This document shows, in pieces, positions 27,250-35,997 of a DNA stretch of 64,000 nt. The notes under the pieces are model-generated. The model searched no databases. It worked only from the letters and a program-made list of their open reading frames with translations, and was not told the origin of the DNA. Numbering within the stretch: position 1 is the first letter of the stretch; every line of letters begins with the position of its first letter. The translations under genes were made by a program, and so were the position numbers. This DNA comes from JBNKZU01 sp050301795 (GTDB lineage Bacteria > Pseudomonadota > Gammaproteobacteria > Thiohalomonadales > Thiohalomonadaceae), in NCBI GenBank assembly GCA_050301795.1, contig JBNKZU010000018.1, positions 1 to 64,000 of the forward strand, read 5' to 3'.

Positions 27250-28431
27250 TTATTGCTTAGCCCTCTCTTCAAGCATTGCAACGGCAGGTAGTGTTTTTCC
27301 TTCGAGATACTCAAGGAAAGCACCACCAGCGGTAGAGATATAAGAAACCTTGTCATAAAGGTCATATTTCTGGATTGCTGCGATGGTGTCGCCACCACCA
27401 GCCAGAGAGAAACCATTCGACTCAGCAATCGCCATAGAGACGGTTTTAGTACCTTCGCCAAATTGATCAAACTCAAATACACCAACAGGGCCATTCCAAA
27501 CAATGGTGCCCGCCTGACGGATGATCTCTGCCAGTTCGTTTGCGCTGTCAGGGCCGATATCAAAAATCATATCGTCTTCGGCAACATCATCTGCCGATTT
27601 AAGCGTGGCCTCAGCAGTTTCACTGAACTCTTTACCGCAGACAACATCGGTAGCGATAGGAATATTGGCACCACGAGCTTTCATCTTCTCGACCAGCATC
27701 TTCGCGGTATCAACAAGATCATCTTCGCAGAGCGATTTTCCGACGTTGTGTCCCATTGCCTTTAAGAAGGTATTGGCAATGCCACCACCAACAACCAATT
27801 GATCAACCTTCTCAGATAGCGCTTCTAAAACTGTCAATTTGGTCGAAACCTTTGACCCACCCACAATTGCCACCATTGGACGTGCTGGGTTGGCCAGTGC
27901 TTTAGCCAGATTATCTAACTCGCTAGCTAATAACAGGCCAGCACATGCTGTAGGAGCAAACTTGCCAGCACCGTGTGTTGAAGCCTGTGCACGATGGGCA
28001 GTACCAAAAGCATCCATCACAAACACATCACAGAGCGCAGCATATTTCTTAGACAGCTCTTCGTTGTCCTTCTTCTCACCTGCATTAAAACGAACATTCT
28101 CAAACAGAACCACCTCGCCATCAGCAATCTCTGGAGCATTATCAAGATAGTCTTTAATCAGACGAACCTCGCGCCCAAGTTTGGCTGACATATCCTCAGC
28201 GATAGGCTGCATCGAATTTTCAGAATCAACCTCACCCTCGGTAGGACGGCCACGATGAGACATCACTTGAACCTTGGCTCCTGCTTTTACGCAATGTTCA
28301 ATGGTAGGCATCGATGCCGCAATACGGGCATCCGAGGTAACTTTGCCATCTTTAACAGGCACATTGAGATCTGCGCGAATCAGAACGCGCTTACCGGCCA
28401 GATCGAGATCGGTCAGTTTAATAAATGACAT
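27250..28431 (-). CDS. pgk: Phosphoglycerate kinase
   Basis: The 393-residue protein starts MSFIKLTDLDLAGKRVLIRA and has RADLNVPV, SHRGRPTEG, AFGTAHRAQAST and the C-terminal GGGDTIAAI nucleotide-binding motif. It interconverts 1,3-bisphosphoglycerate and 3-phosphoglycerate. A 281-base gap with two large hairpins separates it from gap upstream, which may tune the ratio of the two messages. Confidence 0.97.
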   Translation of the reverse strand: MSFIKLTDLDLAGKRVLIRADLNVPVKDGKVTSDARIAASMPTIEHCVKAGAKVQVMSHRGRPTEGEVDSENSMQPIAEDMSAKLGREVRLIKDYLDNAPEIADGEVVLFENVRFNAGEKKDNEELSKKYAALCDVFVMDAFGTAHRAQASTHGAGKFAPTACAGLLLASELDNLAKALANPARPMVAIVGGSKVSTKLTVLEALSEKVDQLVVGGGIANTFLKAMGHNVGKSLCEDDLVDTAKMLVEKMKARGANIPIATDVVCGKEFSETAEATLKSADDVAEDDMIFDIGPDSANELAEIIRQAGTIVWNGPVGVFEFDQFGEGTKTVSMAIAESNGFSLAGGGDTIAAIQKYDLYDKVSYISTAGGAFLEYLEGKTLPAVAMLEERAKQ

Positions 28432-28466
28432 GGTGAACTCCTAAAACAGTAAAAATGAAACTATCA

Positions 28467-28510
28467 AAAACAATTTGCAAAACAGTGACAGTTGCTTTGC
28501 AGATTGTTTT
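28467..28510 (-). promoter_or_regulatory. 15-bp hairpin just upstream of pgk
   Basis: AAAACAATTTGCAAA (28467-28481) pairs with TTTGCAGATTGTTTT (28496-28510) with one mismatch and a 14-base loop. It lies 36 bases before the pgk start in the mRNA. It could be an attenuator, a stability element or a binding site; no long U-run follows in the leftward transcript. Confidence 0.6.
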
Positions 28511-28550
28511 AAGGTGTGGAGTGAGTTCACCTCACCCCACAATCCTCATA

Positions 28551-28595
28551 TCTGAGAGAGAGGTTTTTCTTCCAATACTCACTCATATCTGAGTT
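28551..28595. repeat. Short direct repeat TCATATCTGAG
   Basis: TCATATCTGAG occurs twice about 37 bases apart in the gap-pgk spacer, each time followed by an AGAG(G/A)TTTT-like tract. It lies between the two hairpins. Significance unknown. Confidence 0.45.
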
Positions 28596-28608
28596 AGAGA
28601 TTTTGTTC

Positions 28609-28693
28609 GCTGGTTAGGCGTGTTCCGGTTTTTGAAACGGAGTGTGCATATAGCACATGAGTATTCAAAAACCGGGACACAACACCGCCAGCG
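28609..28693 (-). promoter_or_regulatory. Long composite hairpin downstream of gap
   Basis: Arms at 28620-28636 (GTGTTCCGGTTTTTGAA) and 28664-28680 (TTCAAAAACCGGGACAC) pair over 17 bases with one G-U-compatible mismatch. Inside, TGTGC (28643-28647) pairs with GCACA (28653-28657). Outside, CGCTGG (28609-28614) pairs with CCAGCG (28688-28693). It lies about 20 bases after the gap stop in the leftward mRNA. It is likely a 3'-end stabiliser or processing site giving more gap than downstream message. Confidence 0.65.
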
Positions 28694-28712
28694 GGCAAAA
28701 GATCAACTCAGA

Positions 28713-29717
28713 TTAGTTGGCCGCTACGTGCTCAACAAATCTCAGCATATTCGCGGTATAGCCATACTCATTGTCGTACCAGCTAACAACCTTCACGAAA
28801 GTGCCATCAAGAGCAATACCTGCCTCTGCGTCGAAGATTGACGAGAAGCCAACACCACGGAAGTCGGTTGATACAACCTTCTCATCGGTGTAACCGAGAG
28901 TTTTGCTCATATCACCTGACTCTGATGCTGCTTTCATTGCGGCACAGATGTCTGCGTAGCTTGCTTCTTTGTTCAGCTCAACGGTCAGGTCAACAACAGA
29001 AACGTCTGAAGTAGGTACACGGAAAGCCATACCAGTCAATTTGCCGTTCAGCTCAGGCAGTACAACACCTACTGCTTTGGCAGCACCAGTTGATGATGGG
29101 ATGATGTTTTCAAGAATGCCACGACCACCGCGCCAGTCTTTCTTGGAAGGACCGTCAACAGTTTTCTGAGTAGCAGTTGCTGCGTGAACAGTCGTCATCA
29201 GACCACGCTTGATGCCCCAGTTGTCGTTCAGTACCTTCGCAACTGGCGCAAGGCAGTTGGTGGTACATGAAGCAGCAGAGATGATCGCCTGGCCTGCGTA
29301 GGTAGTGTGGTTAACACCATATACGAACATTGGGGTGCCATCTTTTGAAGGTGCAGACATCACAACTTTCTTCGCACCTGCCTCAATGTGTTTCTGACAA
29401 CCCTCTTCGGTCAGGAAGAAACCAGTACACTCAAGCACGATATCAACACCGACATCACTCCAAGCAAGGTTTGCAGGATCAGTTTCAGCAGTCAGACGAA
29501 TCGTCTTACCGTTAACAACCATATTGTTACCGTCAACACCGACATCACCATTGAAGCGACCATGAACTGAATCGTACTTCAGCATGTAGGCGAGGTAATC
29601 AGCGTCAAGCAGGTCGTTGATCGCTACAACTTCAATTCCAGGAAAATCACGAGCGATTGCACGGAAAGCCATTCGGCCGATACGACCAAAACCATTGATA
29701 CCTACTTTAATTGTCAT
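28713..29717 (-). CDS. gap: Glyceraldehyde-3-phosphate dehydrogenase, type I
   Basis: The 334-residue protein has the NAD-binding start INGFGRIGRMAFRA and the active-site motif SAASCTTNCLAP with the catalytic Cys. It oxidises glyceraldehyde 3-phosphate, or runs in reverse in CO2 fixation. An Asp follows the second strand (VVAINDL), the usual NAD-type position, though dual cofactor use cannot be excluded. It is second in the tkt-gap-pgk-pyk-fba block. Confidence 0.97.
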   Translation of the reverse strand: MTIKVGINGFGRIGRMAFRAIARDFPGIEVVAINDLLDADYLAYMLKYDSVHGRFNGDVGVDGNNMVVNGKTIRLTAETDPANLAWSDVGVDIVLECTGFFLTEEGCQKHIEAGAKKVVMSAPSKDGTPMFVYGVNHTTYAGQAIISAASCTTNCLAPVAKVLNDNWGIKRGLMTTVHAATATQKTVDGPSKKDWRGGRGILENIIPSSTGAAKAVGVVLPELNGKLTGMAFRVPTSDVSVVDLTVELNKEASYADICAAMKAASESGDMSKTLGYTDEKVVSTDFRGVGFSSIFDAEAGIALDGTFVKVVSWYDNEYGYTANMLRFVEHVAAN

Positions 29718-29752
29718 AATTGAATACTCCTAACAGTAAAAATTGTTACTTA

Positions 29753-31741
29753 TTAACCTAAAACCTTATTAACGGTCGCTACAACATTGTCGACAGTGAA
29801 ACCAAACTGTTCGAACAACTGACCTGCGGGTGCAGACTCACCAAACGACTTCATGCAGACTACATCACCGTCGAGACCAACATATTTGTGCCAACCCAAA
29901 TCAACACCAGCCTCAATCGCAACACGCTTCACGCCAGGTGTTAATACAGAATCTTTGTATGCTTGATCCTGAGCATCGAAACGACAGGTCGAAGGCATTG
30001 AAACTACTCGAACCTTCTTGTCTGACAGTGCTTCGGCAGCATTAACCGCCAGTTCTACCTCAGAACCGGTCGCGATCAGAATAATATCCGCTGTGCCGTC
30101 GCAATCCTTTAACACATAACCACCATTCTCGATCGCCTTCACCTGCTCTGGAGTACGCTCCATAGGCTTGAGGTTCTGACGTGAGAAGACTAGCGCAGTC
30201 GGCGCGGTATCACGCATCATCGCAACCTTCCACGAAACCGCTGATTCGATGGCATCACAACCACGCCATGTCTCAAAGTTTGGGATCGCACGCATAGTAG
30301 AGAGCTGCTCTACAGGTTGGTGAGTAGGACCATCTTCACCCAGACCGATTGAGTCGTGAGTGTAAACATAGATAGGATTAATCTTCATCAGTGCAGACAT
30401 ACGCAGTGCATTACGCATGAACTCCATGAACATGAAGAAGGTGGCGCTGTATGCACGGAAACCACCATGAAGCATCATGCCGTTGACCATGTGTGCCATA
30501 CCGAATTCACGGACACCCCATGAGATGTAGTTACCGTTCGCGTTTTCAGCATTAACCTTTACAGTGCCAGACCAGTTAGTCAGGTTAGAACCTGTCAGGT
30601 CAGCAGAGCCACCGAACAGCTCAGGAACCACTGGTCCCATTGCCTCGATAGCGTTTTGTGAAGCTTTACGAGAAGCGATGTTCGGCATATCAGCCTGAGT
30701 TTTAGCGATGTACTTGTCCATCTCAGCTTCGAAGTTTGCTGGTAAGGTACCTGCCATACGACGTTCGAACTCTGCCGCCTCAGTCGGATACTCAGCACGG
30801 TAGGCATCAAAACGGGCTTGCCACTCTGCTTCTGAAGCAGCACCTGCTGCTTTGTGATCCCAACCTTCATAGATATCGGCAGGAATTTCAAATGGTTCGT
30901 GAGTCCAACCCAGATTTTCACGGGTTGCAGCGATCTCGTCATGGCCTAAAGGAGCACCGTGACAGTCGTGAGTACCACACAGGTTTGGTGAACCGAAACC
31001 GATAGTTGTCTTACAGCAGATCAAGGTAGGCTTACCTGTCTCCGCTTTTGCAGATGCAATTGCAGCATTAACCGCTTCAGCATCGTGACCATCAACGTCA
31101 CGAATGACGTGCCAGCCGTAGGATTCGAAACGACCACCCACATCTTTTTCCATCCAGTCAGAGATGTGACCATCGATCGAGATGTCATTGTCATCCCAGA
31201 ACGCAACCAGTTTGCCCAGACCCAGTGTACCGGCCATCGCACACGCTTCGTGTGAAAGACCCTCCATCAGACAGCCGTCACCCATGAAGACATAGGTGTT
31301 GTGATCCACAATAGTGTGACCAGGCTTGTTGAACTGTGCTGCCAGTGTGCGTTCGGCGATCGCCATGCCCACTGCATTGGTAATGCCCTGACCCAGAGGA
31401 CCAGTAGTGGTCTCAATGCCATCAGCATAGCCATACTCAGGGTGACCCGCTGTTTTAGAGTGCAGTTGACGGAAATTTTTGATGTCATCCATGCTCAGGT
31501 TAAAGCCGGTAAGGTGAAGCAGAGAGTAGATCAGCATCGAGCCATGGCCATTCGAGAGCACAAAACGGTCACGATCCGCCCATTTTGCATTCGTGGGGTT
31601 ATATTTCATGTGGCTATTCCACAGAACCTCTGCAATATCCGCCATACCCATTGGGGCACCTGGATGACCTGAATTGGCCTTCTGCACCGCATCCATACTT
31701 AACGCACGGATAGCATTGGCGAGATCTTTACGGCTAGGCAT
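29753..31741 (-). CDS. tkt: Transketolase
   Basis: The 662-residue protein has the thiamine diphosphate motif GDGCLMEG...NDN, the N-terminal KANSGHPGAPMGMAD, and the pyrimidine domain motif ALVFSRQNL with THDSIGLGEDGPTHQPVEQL before it. It transfers two-carbon units in the pentose phosphate and Calvin cycles. AAGGAG lies seven bases upstream of the ATG. As first gene of the leftward block it sets the promoter in the 31742-32101 spacer. Confidence 0.97.
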   Translation of the reverse strand: MPSRKDLANAIRALSMDAVQKANSGHPGAPMGMADIAEVLWNSHMKYNPTNAKWADRDRFVLSNGHGSMLIYSLLHLTGFNLSMDDIKNFRQLHSKTAGHPEYGYADGIETTTGPLGQGITNAVGMAIAERTLAAQFNKPGHTIVDHNTYVFMGDGCLMEGLSHEACAMAGTLGLGKLVAFWDDNDISIDGHISDWMEKDVGGRFESYGWHVIRDVDGHDAEAVNAAIASAKAETGKPTLICCKTTIGFGSPNLCGTHDCHGAPLGHDEIAATRENLGWTHEPFEIPADIYEGWDHKAAGAASEAEWQARFDAYRAEYPTEAAEFERRMAGTLPANFEAEMDKYIAKTQADMPNIASRKASQNAIEAMGPVVPELFGGSADLTGSNLTNWSGTVKVNAENANGNYISWGVREFGMAHMVNGMMLHGGFRAYSATFFMFMEFMRNALRMSALMKINPIYVYTHDSIGLGEDGPTHQPVEQLSTMRAIPNFETWRGCDAIESAVSWKVAMMRDTAPTALVFSRQNLKPMERTPEQVKAIENGGYVLKDCDGTADIILIATGSEVELAVNAAEALSDKKVRVVSMPSTCRFDAQDQAYKDSVLTPGVKRVAIEAGVDLGWHKYVGLDGDVVCMKSFGESAPAGQLFEQFGFTVDNVVATVNKVLG

Positions 31742-32101
31742 TAGTTATCTCCTTAAATTATATTTAAATTTAAAAGTTATTCGTAAATGATAAAAATCTG
31801 TATTCGGCGGTATTCAGTCTGCCTCGGTCATCTGATGTCTATATGAGGTATGAGACGGCAATAGCCGACTGTGACAAGCGATCGCGAAGTAAAATCAATA
31901 TGAAATCCATGAGAAATAAATTTTCTAAATACTAACTATTGCTATCACAGTGAACTGCCAATTCTGACTTATCTTGCAACTTGTAGCAATAACGATTGCT
32001 AATCGACACCATAATTTTATTTTAATTTGGATGAAATCTATGCTATTTCAATAAAATAACCACTGAAAACAAAATAGACCCTCAAAACGAAAGGCCATTA
32101 A
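31742..32101. other. Divergent promoter region between tkt and MazG-like gene
   Basis: The 360-base, AT-rich region has no coding frame of note. It should carry the tkt operon promoter leftward and the MazG-like promoter rightward. GTATTCGGCGGTATTC holds a short direct repeat and CGGCAATAGCCG a small palindrome; either could bind a regulator such as CbbR, but neither fits a consensus well enough to call. Confidence 0.45.
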
Positions 32102-32425
32102 ATGGATAAATCACTCTCTGCTTTACGCGACATTATTATCGACTTTTCAAAACGCCGTGATTGGGAGCAATTCCATAACCCTAAAAACCTCTCGATGGCG
32201 CTCATCGCTGAAGCCGCTGAGTTAGTTGAGCATTTTCAATGGATGGAGGGCGATGCGAGCAATCACCTTTCAAAACAACAACACGATCAAGTAAGCCTCG
32301 AACTCGCGGATATCCTGATTTATCTGGTTCGAATTGCAGATCGACTTGAGATCGATCTACTTGATGCTGCTTTTCGAAAAATGCGTATCAATGAGCAACG
32401 CTTTCCAGTACCTGGGGGCGGTTGA
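32102..32425 (+). CDS. MazG-like nucleotide pyrophosphohydrolase (dCTPase/RS21-C6 type)
   Basis: The 107-residue all-alpha protein has the metal-binding pattern of the MazG superfamily: LIAEAAELVEHFQW (E-x2-E) and ELADILIYLVRIAD (E-x2-D). The WEQFHNPKNL start is typical of the RS21-C6/dCTP pyrophosphatase group. It hydrolyses noncanonical or excess dNTPs to monophosphates, a house-cleaning role. It is divergent from tkt and ends two bases before the convergent ankyrin gene. Confidence 0.9.
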   Translation: MDKSLSALRDIIIDFSKRRDWEQFHNPKNLSMALIAEAAELVEHFQWMEGDASNHLSKQQHDQVSLELADILIYLVRIADRLEIDLLDAAFRKMRINEQRFPVPGGG

Positions 32426-32427
32426 CC

Positions 32428-34419
32428 CTAGAAAAGATTAAAGAGTTTCTTCTTACGGTAATTGCTCTCAGCATCCTTCAACACTTTCTCCAGGTCATCA
32501 AACCCTGCACTTTTCGCCTGATCCGCTGCGGTCTCGCGCCTTGCGTTCAGGCGTAGTGGATTTGCGCCTGCCAAAAGCAGTGCTTGCACCGCCTCAGTTT
32601 TTCCTCCCGATGCAGCTAACATTAACGGAGTATCTCCGGCACGGTTTTTCATGCTCACATCAATACCACTTTGGATAAGCTCCGATATGATTGCAGTGTT
32701 ACCATTAATCGCCGCCATGTGGAGTAATGAATTGCCGCTCTGGCTGATATGGTCTGTCGCTGATCCGGCACTTAACAACATCTGTACAATCGCTTGATCT
32801 CCATTAAGTACCGCAGCAAAGATCGGTGGTTCACCATTTTTATCGGCGAGATTGACATCCACTCCGGCATCAACCAAATACTGAACCATCCTGGCCTGCT
32901 TATACTCAACAGCACTCCAAAGTGCTGTACGACCATTTGAATCGGTTTTGGTATAGTCGGCGCCAAGATCCAGCAGCCTTTTGACCAGATTCTCGTTTTC
33001 GTGCTCAACAGCAAGGATCAGTGGCGACTTACTACTTGAACTACCAAGATTGGGATCAATAGCCGTCGACATTATCAAATCTAACAACGGTTTATGGTTT
33101 TGATGAACTGCAACCGTTAAAGGGCTTTCGCCATTTTTAAGGGTGATGTTAACCTCCGCACCCTGTTTCAATAGTAGCGAGACGACCTTAATATATTTTT
33201 CGCTAATGGCAAGATACAACGCACTCTCACCGACTTTATTACGATGATTGACATCTGCCCCTGCGGCTATAAGTGCCTCTACAATCTCAAGCTCTCCATG
33301 CCATGCCGCTCTCATTAATGCAGTGTAACCATCCTTATCCACAACATTAACGTCATCCCCCCGATTGATAAGTGCTGTTACAAGCGCTTTTTGACCTCGC
33401 CACGCGGTGATCATCAGTGGTGTCCACCCTTTAAAGGGATCACTCTGACTCTCTTTCTGTAGTGCCTTTAGTGATGATTCGAGATGTGAATAGGTTTTTG
33501 TCTCTTTTTTAGTCGCTTTATACGATTTTAAAAGCGCGATCATCTCCGGTTTAGCAGAATCACCAAGCAGTGTGAGAATATCTCGATCCGCTTTATTGAG
33601 ATGGTTCGCAGAAGCGCCAGCCTCTAATAGTATTCGGGTTATCTCGATATCTCCGGCCAGCGCAGCCAACTGCATTGCGCTATTACCATTACGGTCAACT
33701 GCATCAACCTTCGCCCGATGTTTTAGCAGCGTTTTAACAACATCAATCTTCCCTGCCCTGACAGCCAGTATCAGGGCATTATCACCTGATCGCTCGGTCA
33801 GTTCGGGATTTGCCCCTTTTGATAGCAAGAGATCAACTATCTGAACCTCACCCTGTGAAGCCGCTTCGGTCAATGCGCTTCGACCCTCTGAGTCAGTTGA
33901 ATTGACATTCACTCCATTTTTAATCTGCTCTTGAACCACCAACAGCACACCTTTGCGCGCTGCAAGACGGAATTGAACCGGATCAAGTCGTGTATTGTCT
34001 GTTTTCGCTAACTTTTTGAGCTGGCGTTGCGCCTGTTTATTGCCTTGTGCCGCTGCCATCTCCAACAATGATTTGCCTCGATTAAGATTGACATCAACAC
34101 CATTGCCGTTGATGTAGATCAACCCAAGTGCATACTGTGCTTTTTCATGTCCTGATTTTGATGCTGCCTCCAACCACCGCACCGCAACAACGGGATCTTT
34201 TTTCACCCCACGGCCTGTCCGATAGAGCGAGGCTAATTGATACTGCGCCTCGGGATCACCCTTCTGCGCTAATGGCAGTAATAGCTCAACAACGCGTTCA
34301 TAATTTCTAAGTTGAACCTGACGAATCGCTTCTTTAAGTGCAGGATCTTTTTCGGCTGTTTTGGCCATTAAGGGTGTTGCCAAAAGTAGAGCCATCAAGC
34401 ATGTCGAAATAATCTTCAT
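32428..34419 (-). CDS. Exported Sel1-repeat and ankyrin-repeat protein
   Basis: The 663-residue protein has a signal peptide (CLMALLLATPLMA). Residues ~25-130 hold Sel1/TPR-like repeats (EAQYQLASLYRTGRGVKKD; KAQYALGLIYINGNGVDVN). The remaining ~520 residues contain about a dozen ankyrin repeats with the usual G-TPL..A...G....V..L...GA/ADVN pattern. It is probably a periplasmic or surface protein-binding scaffold. It ends in a basic tail (NYRKKKLFNLF). Partner unknown. It is 30 bases downstream of the Fe-S/FAD oxidoreductase on the same strand, so co-transcription is plausible. Confidence 0.9.
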   Translation of the reverse strand: MKIISTCLMALLLATPLMAKTAEKDPALKEAIRQVQLRNYERVVELLLPLAQKGDPEAQYQLASLYRTGRGVKKDPVVAVRWLEAASKSGHEKAQYALGLIYINGNGVDVNLNRGKSLLEMAAAQGNKQAQRQLKKLAKTDNTRLDPVQFRLAARKGVLLVVQEQIKNGVNVNSTDSEGRSALTEAASQGEVQIVDLLLSKGANPELTERSGDNALILAVRAGKIDVVKTLLKHRAKVDAVDRNGNSAMQLAALAGDIEITRILLEAGASANHLNKADRDILTLLGDSAKPEMIALLKSYKATKKETKTYSHLESSLKALQKESQSDPFKGWTPLMITAWRGQKALVTALINRGDDVNVVDKDGYTALMRAAWHGELEIVEALIAAGADVNHRNKVGESALYLAISEKYIKVVSLLLKQGAEVNITLKNGESPLTVAVHQNHKPLLDLIMSTAIDPNLGSSSSKSPLILAVEHENENLVKRLLDLGADYTKTDSNGRTALWSAVEYKQARMVQYLVDAGVDVNLADKNGEPPIFAAVLNGDQAIVQMLLSAGSATDHISQSGNSLLHMAAINGNTAIISELIQSGIDVSMKNRAGDTPLMLAASGGKTEAVQALLLAGANPLRLNARRETAADQAKSAGFDDLEKVLKDAESNYRKKKLFNLF

Positions 34420-34449
34420 TAATCGTTTTCCGCCTTCACAGCATTGAAA

Positions 34450-35754
34450 TTATGCAGTTCCAAATTTGGTTTCAATATTAATCCCCAGTTTCTTCAGGAA
34501 CGGCGTGGGCAGTAAACCACCCGCAAGGACGATAACGCCGTCGTTCTCAATCTCGAGAATCTTACCCTCCTGGTCGATAATAACACTCTTCTCTTTTATC
34601 TCTTTTACGTTAGAGTTGAAGAGCACATTAATGGTTCCATCCTCTTCAGCTTTGGCAATCTTGTCACGATTTTTAGGCTTCGCACGTGAAAACGCGCCGC
34701 TACGATACGAGAGGGTAACTGTAGTATCTGGCTCCGCTGCGATCGATGTCGCCGCCTCTAATGCGCTGTCACCACCACCAACAATCAGTACATGTTGACC
34801 ACGGTACTGCTCTGGATCAATGAGTCGATAAACCACTTTGTTCGACTCTTCACCATCAACACCAAGCTTCCGTGGTGTACCACGTCGTCCGATGGAGAGT
34901 AGTACCGCCCGAGTGATATAGCTCCCTTTATTGGTGATCGCCTCAAAACCACCCCCATCAAGCTGCTTGAGGTCTTCAAGTCGCTCCTCAAAACTGACCT
35001 CTAGTCCTGTTTTATCGACCACACCATGCCAGAAATCGAGTAACTCCTCTTTAGTCGTTTCACCGAATTTGACCTTACCAATCATTGGAAGTTGAACTGG
35101 TGCGGTCATCACAATCTTACCTCGTGGGAAGTGTGCGACAGTGCCTCCGAACGTGTCCTGTTCAATCGTTTTGAATCGTAGTTTATGTTGCATCGCTCCG
35201 AGTGATGCGGAGAACCCAGCAGGCCCGGCACCAACGATCAATACATCGATCTGATCCCCTTTACCGATCCCATCAAGCTTGCGAATCGACTCCATCGCCT
35301 GACGCCCCTGCTCTATAGCATTTCGGATCAAGCCCATGCCTCCAAGCTCTCCGGCGATAAAGAGTCCAGGAACATTGGTCTCAAATTGCGGATCAACCTC
35401 TGGAATATCGACCCCTCTCTTTTCAGTGCCAAAAACAAGGGTGATCGCATCCATATGACATGCCACTTTACAGGCACCATGTCCGATACATTTACTTGGA
35501 TTAACAACTACAGCCTTGCCACGAATCATTCCGAGAACATCACCTTCTGGACAGGCGGTGATGCATCCACCTGCACCGACACATCGACTCTCATCGATCA
35601 CCGGGTGAAGCGACATGGGTTCCGTTAATCCTGCCGCGATTGACTCCTCAAGTGACTCTCTCGCTTTTTGTTCATGACGCTTTCGCCACATCAAATAGAA
35701 GACCCAGATCAACACAAAGGGTGAGAAGTAGAGTAGCTGTATTATTTGTTCCAT
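34450..35754 (-). CDS. Membrane-anchored Fe-S/FAD oxidoreductase
   Basis: The 434-residue protein has an N-terminal transmembrane helix (residues ~5-23) and a two-cluster ferredoxin-like segment: C58-x2-A61-x2-C64-x3-C68 and C89-x2-H92-x2-C95-x3-C99. In each motif the usual second Cys is replaced, by Ala and His. A thioredoxin-reductase-like domain follows, with FAD motif VLIVGAGPAGFS and NAD(P) motif VLIVGGGDSALEAA, but no CxxC redox pair is visible. It is divergent from the multihaem cytochrome cluster and is its probable electron donor or acceptor (inference). The clusters may be [3Fe-4S] or use other ligands. Confidence 0.85.
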   Translation of the reverse strand: MEQIIQLLYFSPFVLIWVFYLMWRKRHEQKARESLEESIAAGLTEPMSLHPVIDESRCVGAGGCITACPEGDVLGMIRGKAVVVNPSKCIGHGACKVACHMDAITLVFGTEKRGVDIPEVDPQFETNVPGLFIAGELGGMGLIRNAIEQGRQAMESIRKLDGIGKGDQIDVLIVGAGPAGFSASLGAMQHKLRFKTIEQDTFGGTVAHFPRGKIVMTAPVQLPMIGKVKFGETTKEELLDFWHGVVDKTGLEVSFEERLEDLKQLDGGGFEAITNKGSYITRAVLLSIGRRGTPRKLGVDGEESNKVVYRLIDPEQYRGQHVLIVGGGDSALEAATSIAAEPDTTVTLSYRSGAFSRAKPKNRDKIAKAEEDGTINVLFNSNVKEIKEKSVIIDQEGKILEIENDGVIVLAGGLLPTPFLKKLGINIETKFGTA

Positions 35755-35898
35755 GTATAGGGCTCAATCTTAGGATTAATTTAACTAATGTTAACAGATC
35801 ACACTTTAGCCAATTAATAGGCTAATATTGGCTGTGGATAGTTATATAACCTATCATTATTTTTTTATCCTTAATAATCAATTCTAAGTTCCTAATTT

Positions 35899-35913
35899 TT
35901 GGATATATATCAA
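35899..35913. promoter_or_regulatory. FNR-box-like palindrome (weak)
   Basis: TTGGATATATATCAA is an imperfect palindrome resembling TTGAT-N4-ATCAA but is one base too long. It lies ~85 bases upstream of the cytochrome cluster and ~145 bases from the divergent oxidoreductase start, a suitable place for redox control. The mismatch in length keeps this tentative. Confidence 0.25.
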
Positions 35914-35997
35914 ATAAATTACAAAGATCGTTAAGGAAGAATTCATATATGATTGCTAGTCTTCCACCCGTAAAATATTCGTATACCTGAGCCGGAA

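Noticed and set aside
27186..27563. Additional reverse-strand frame within the pgk 3' half
   Set aside because: Same strand but different frame from the phosphoglycerate kinase gene; a shadow only.
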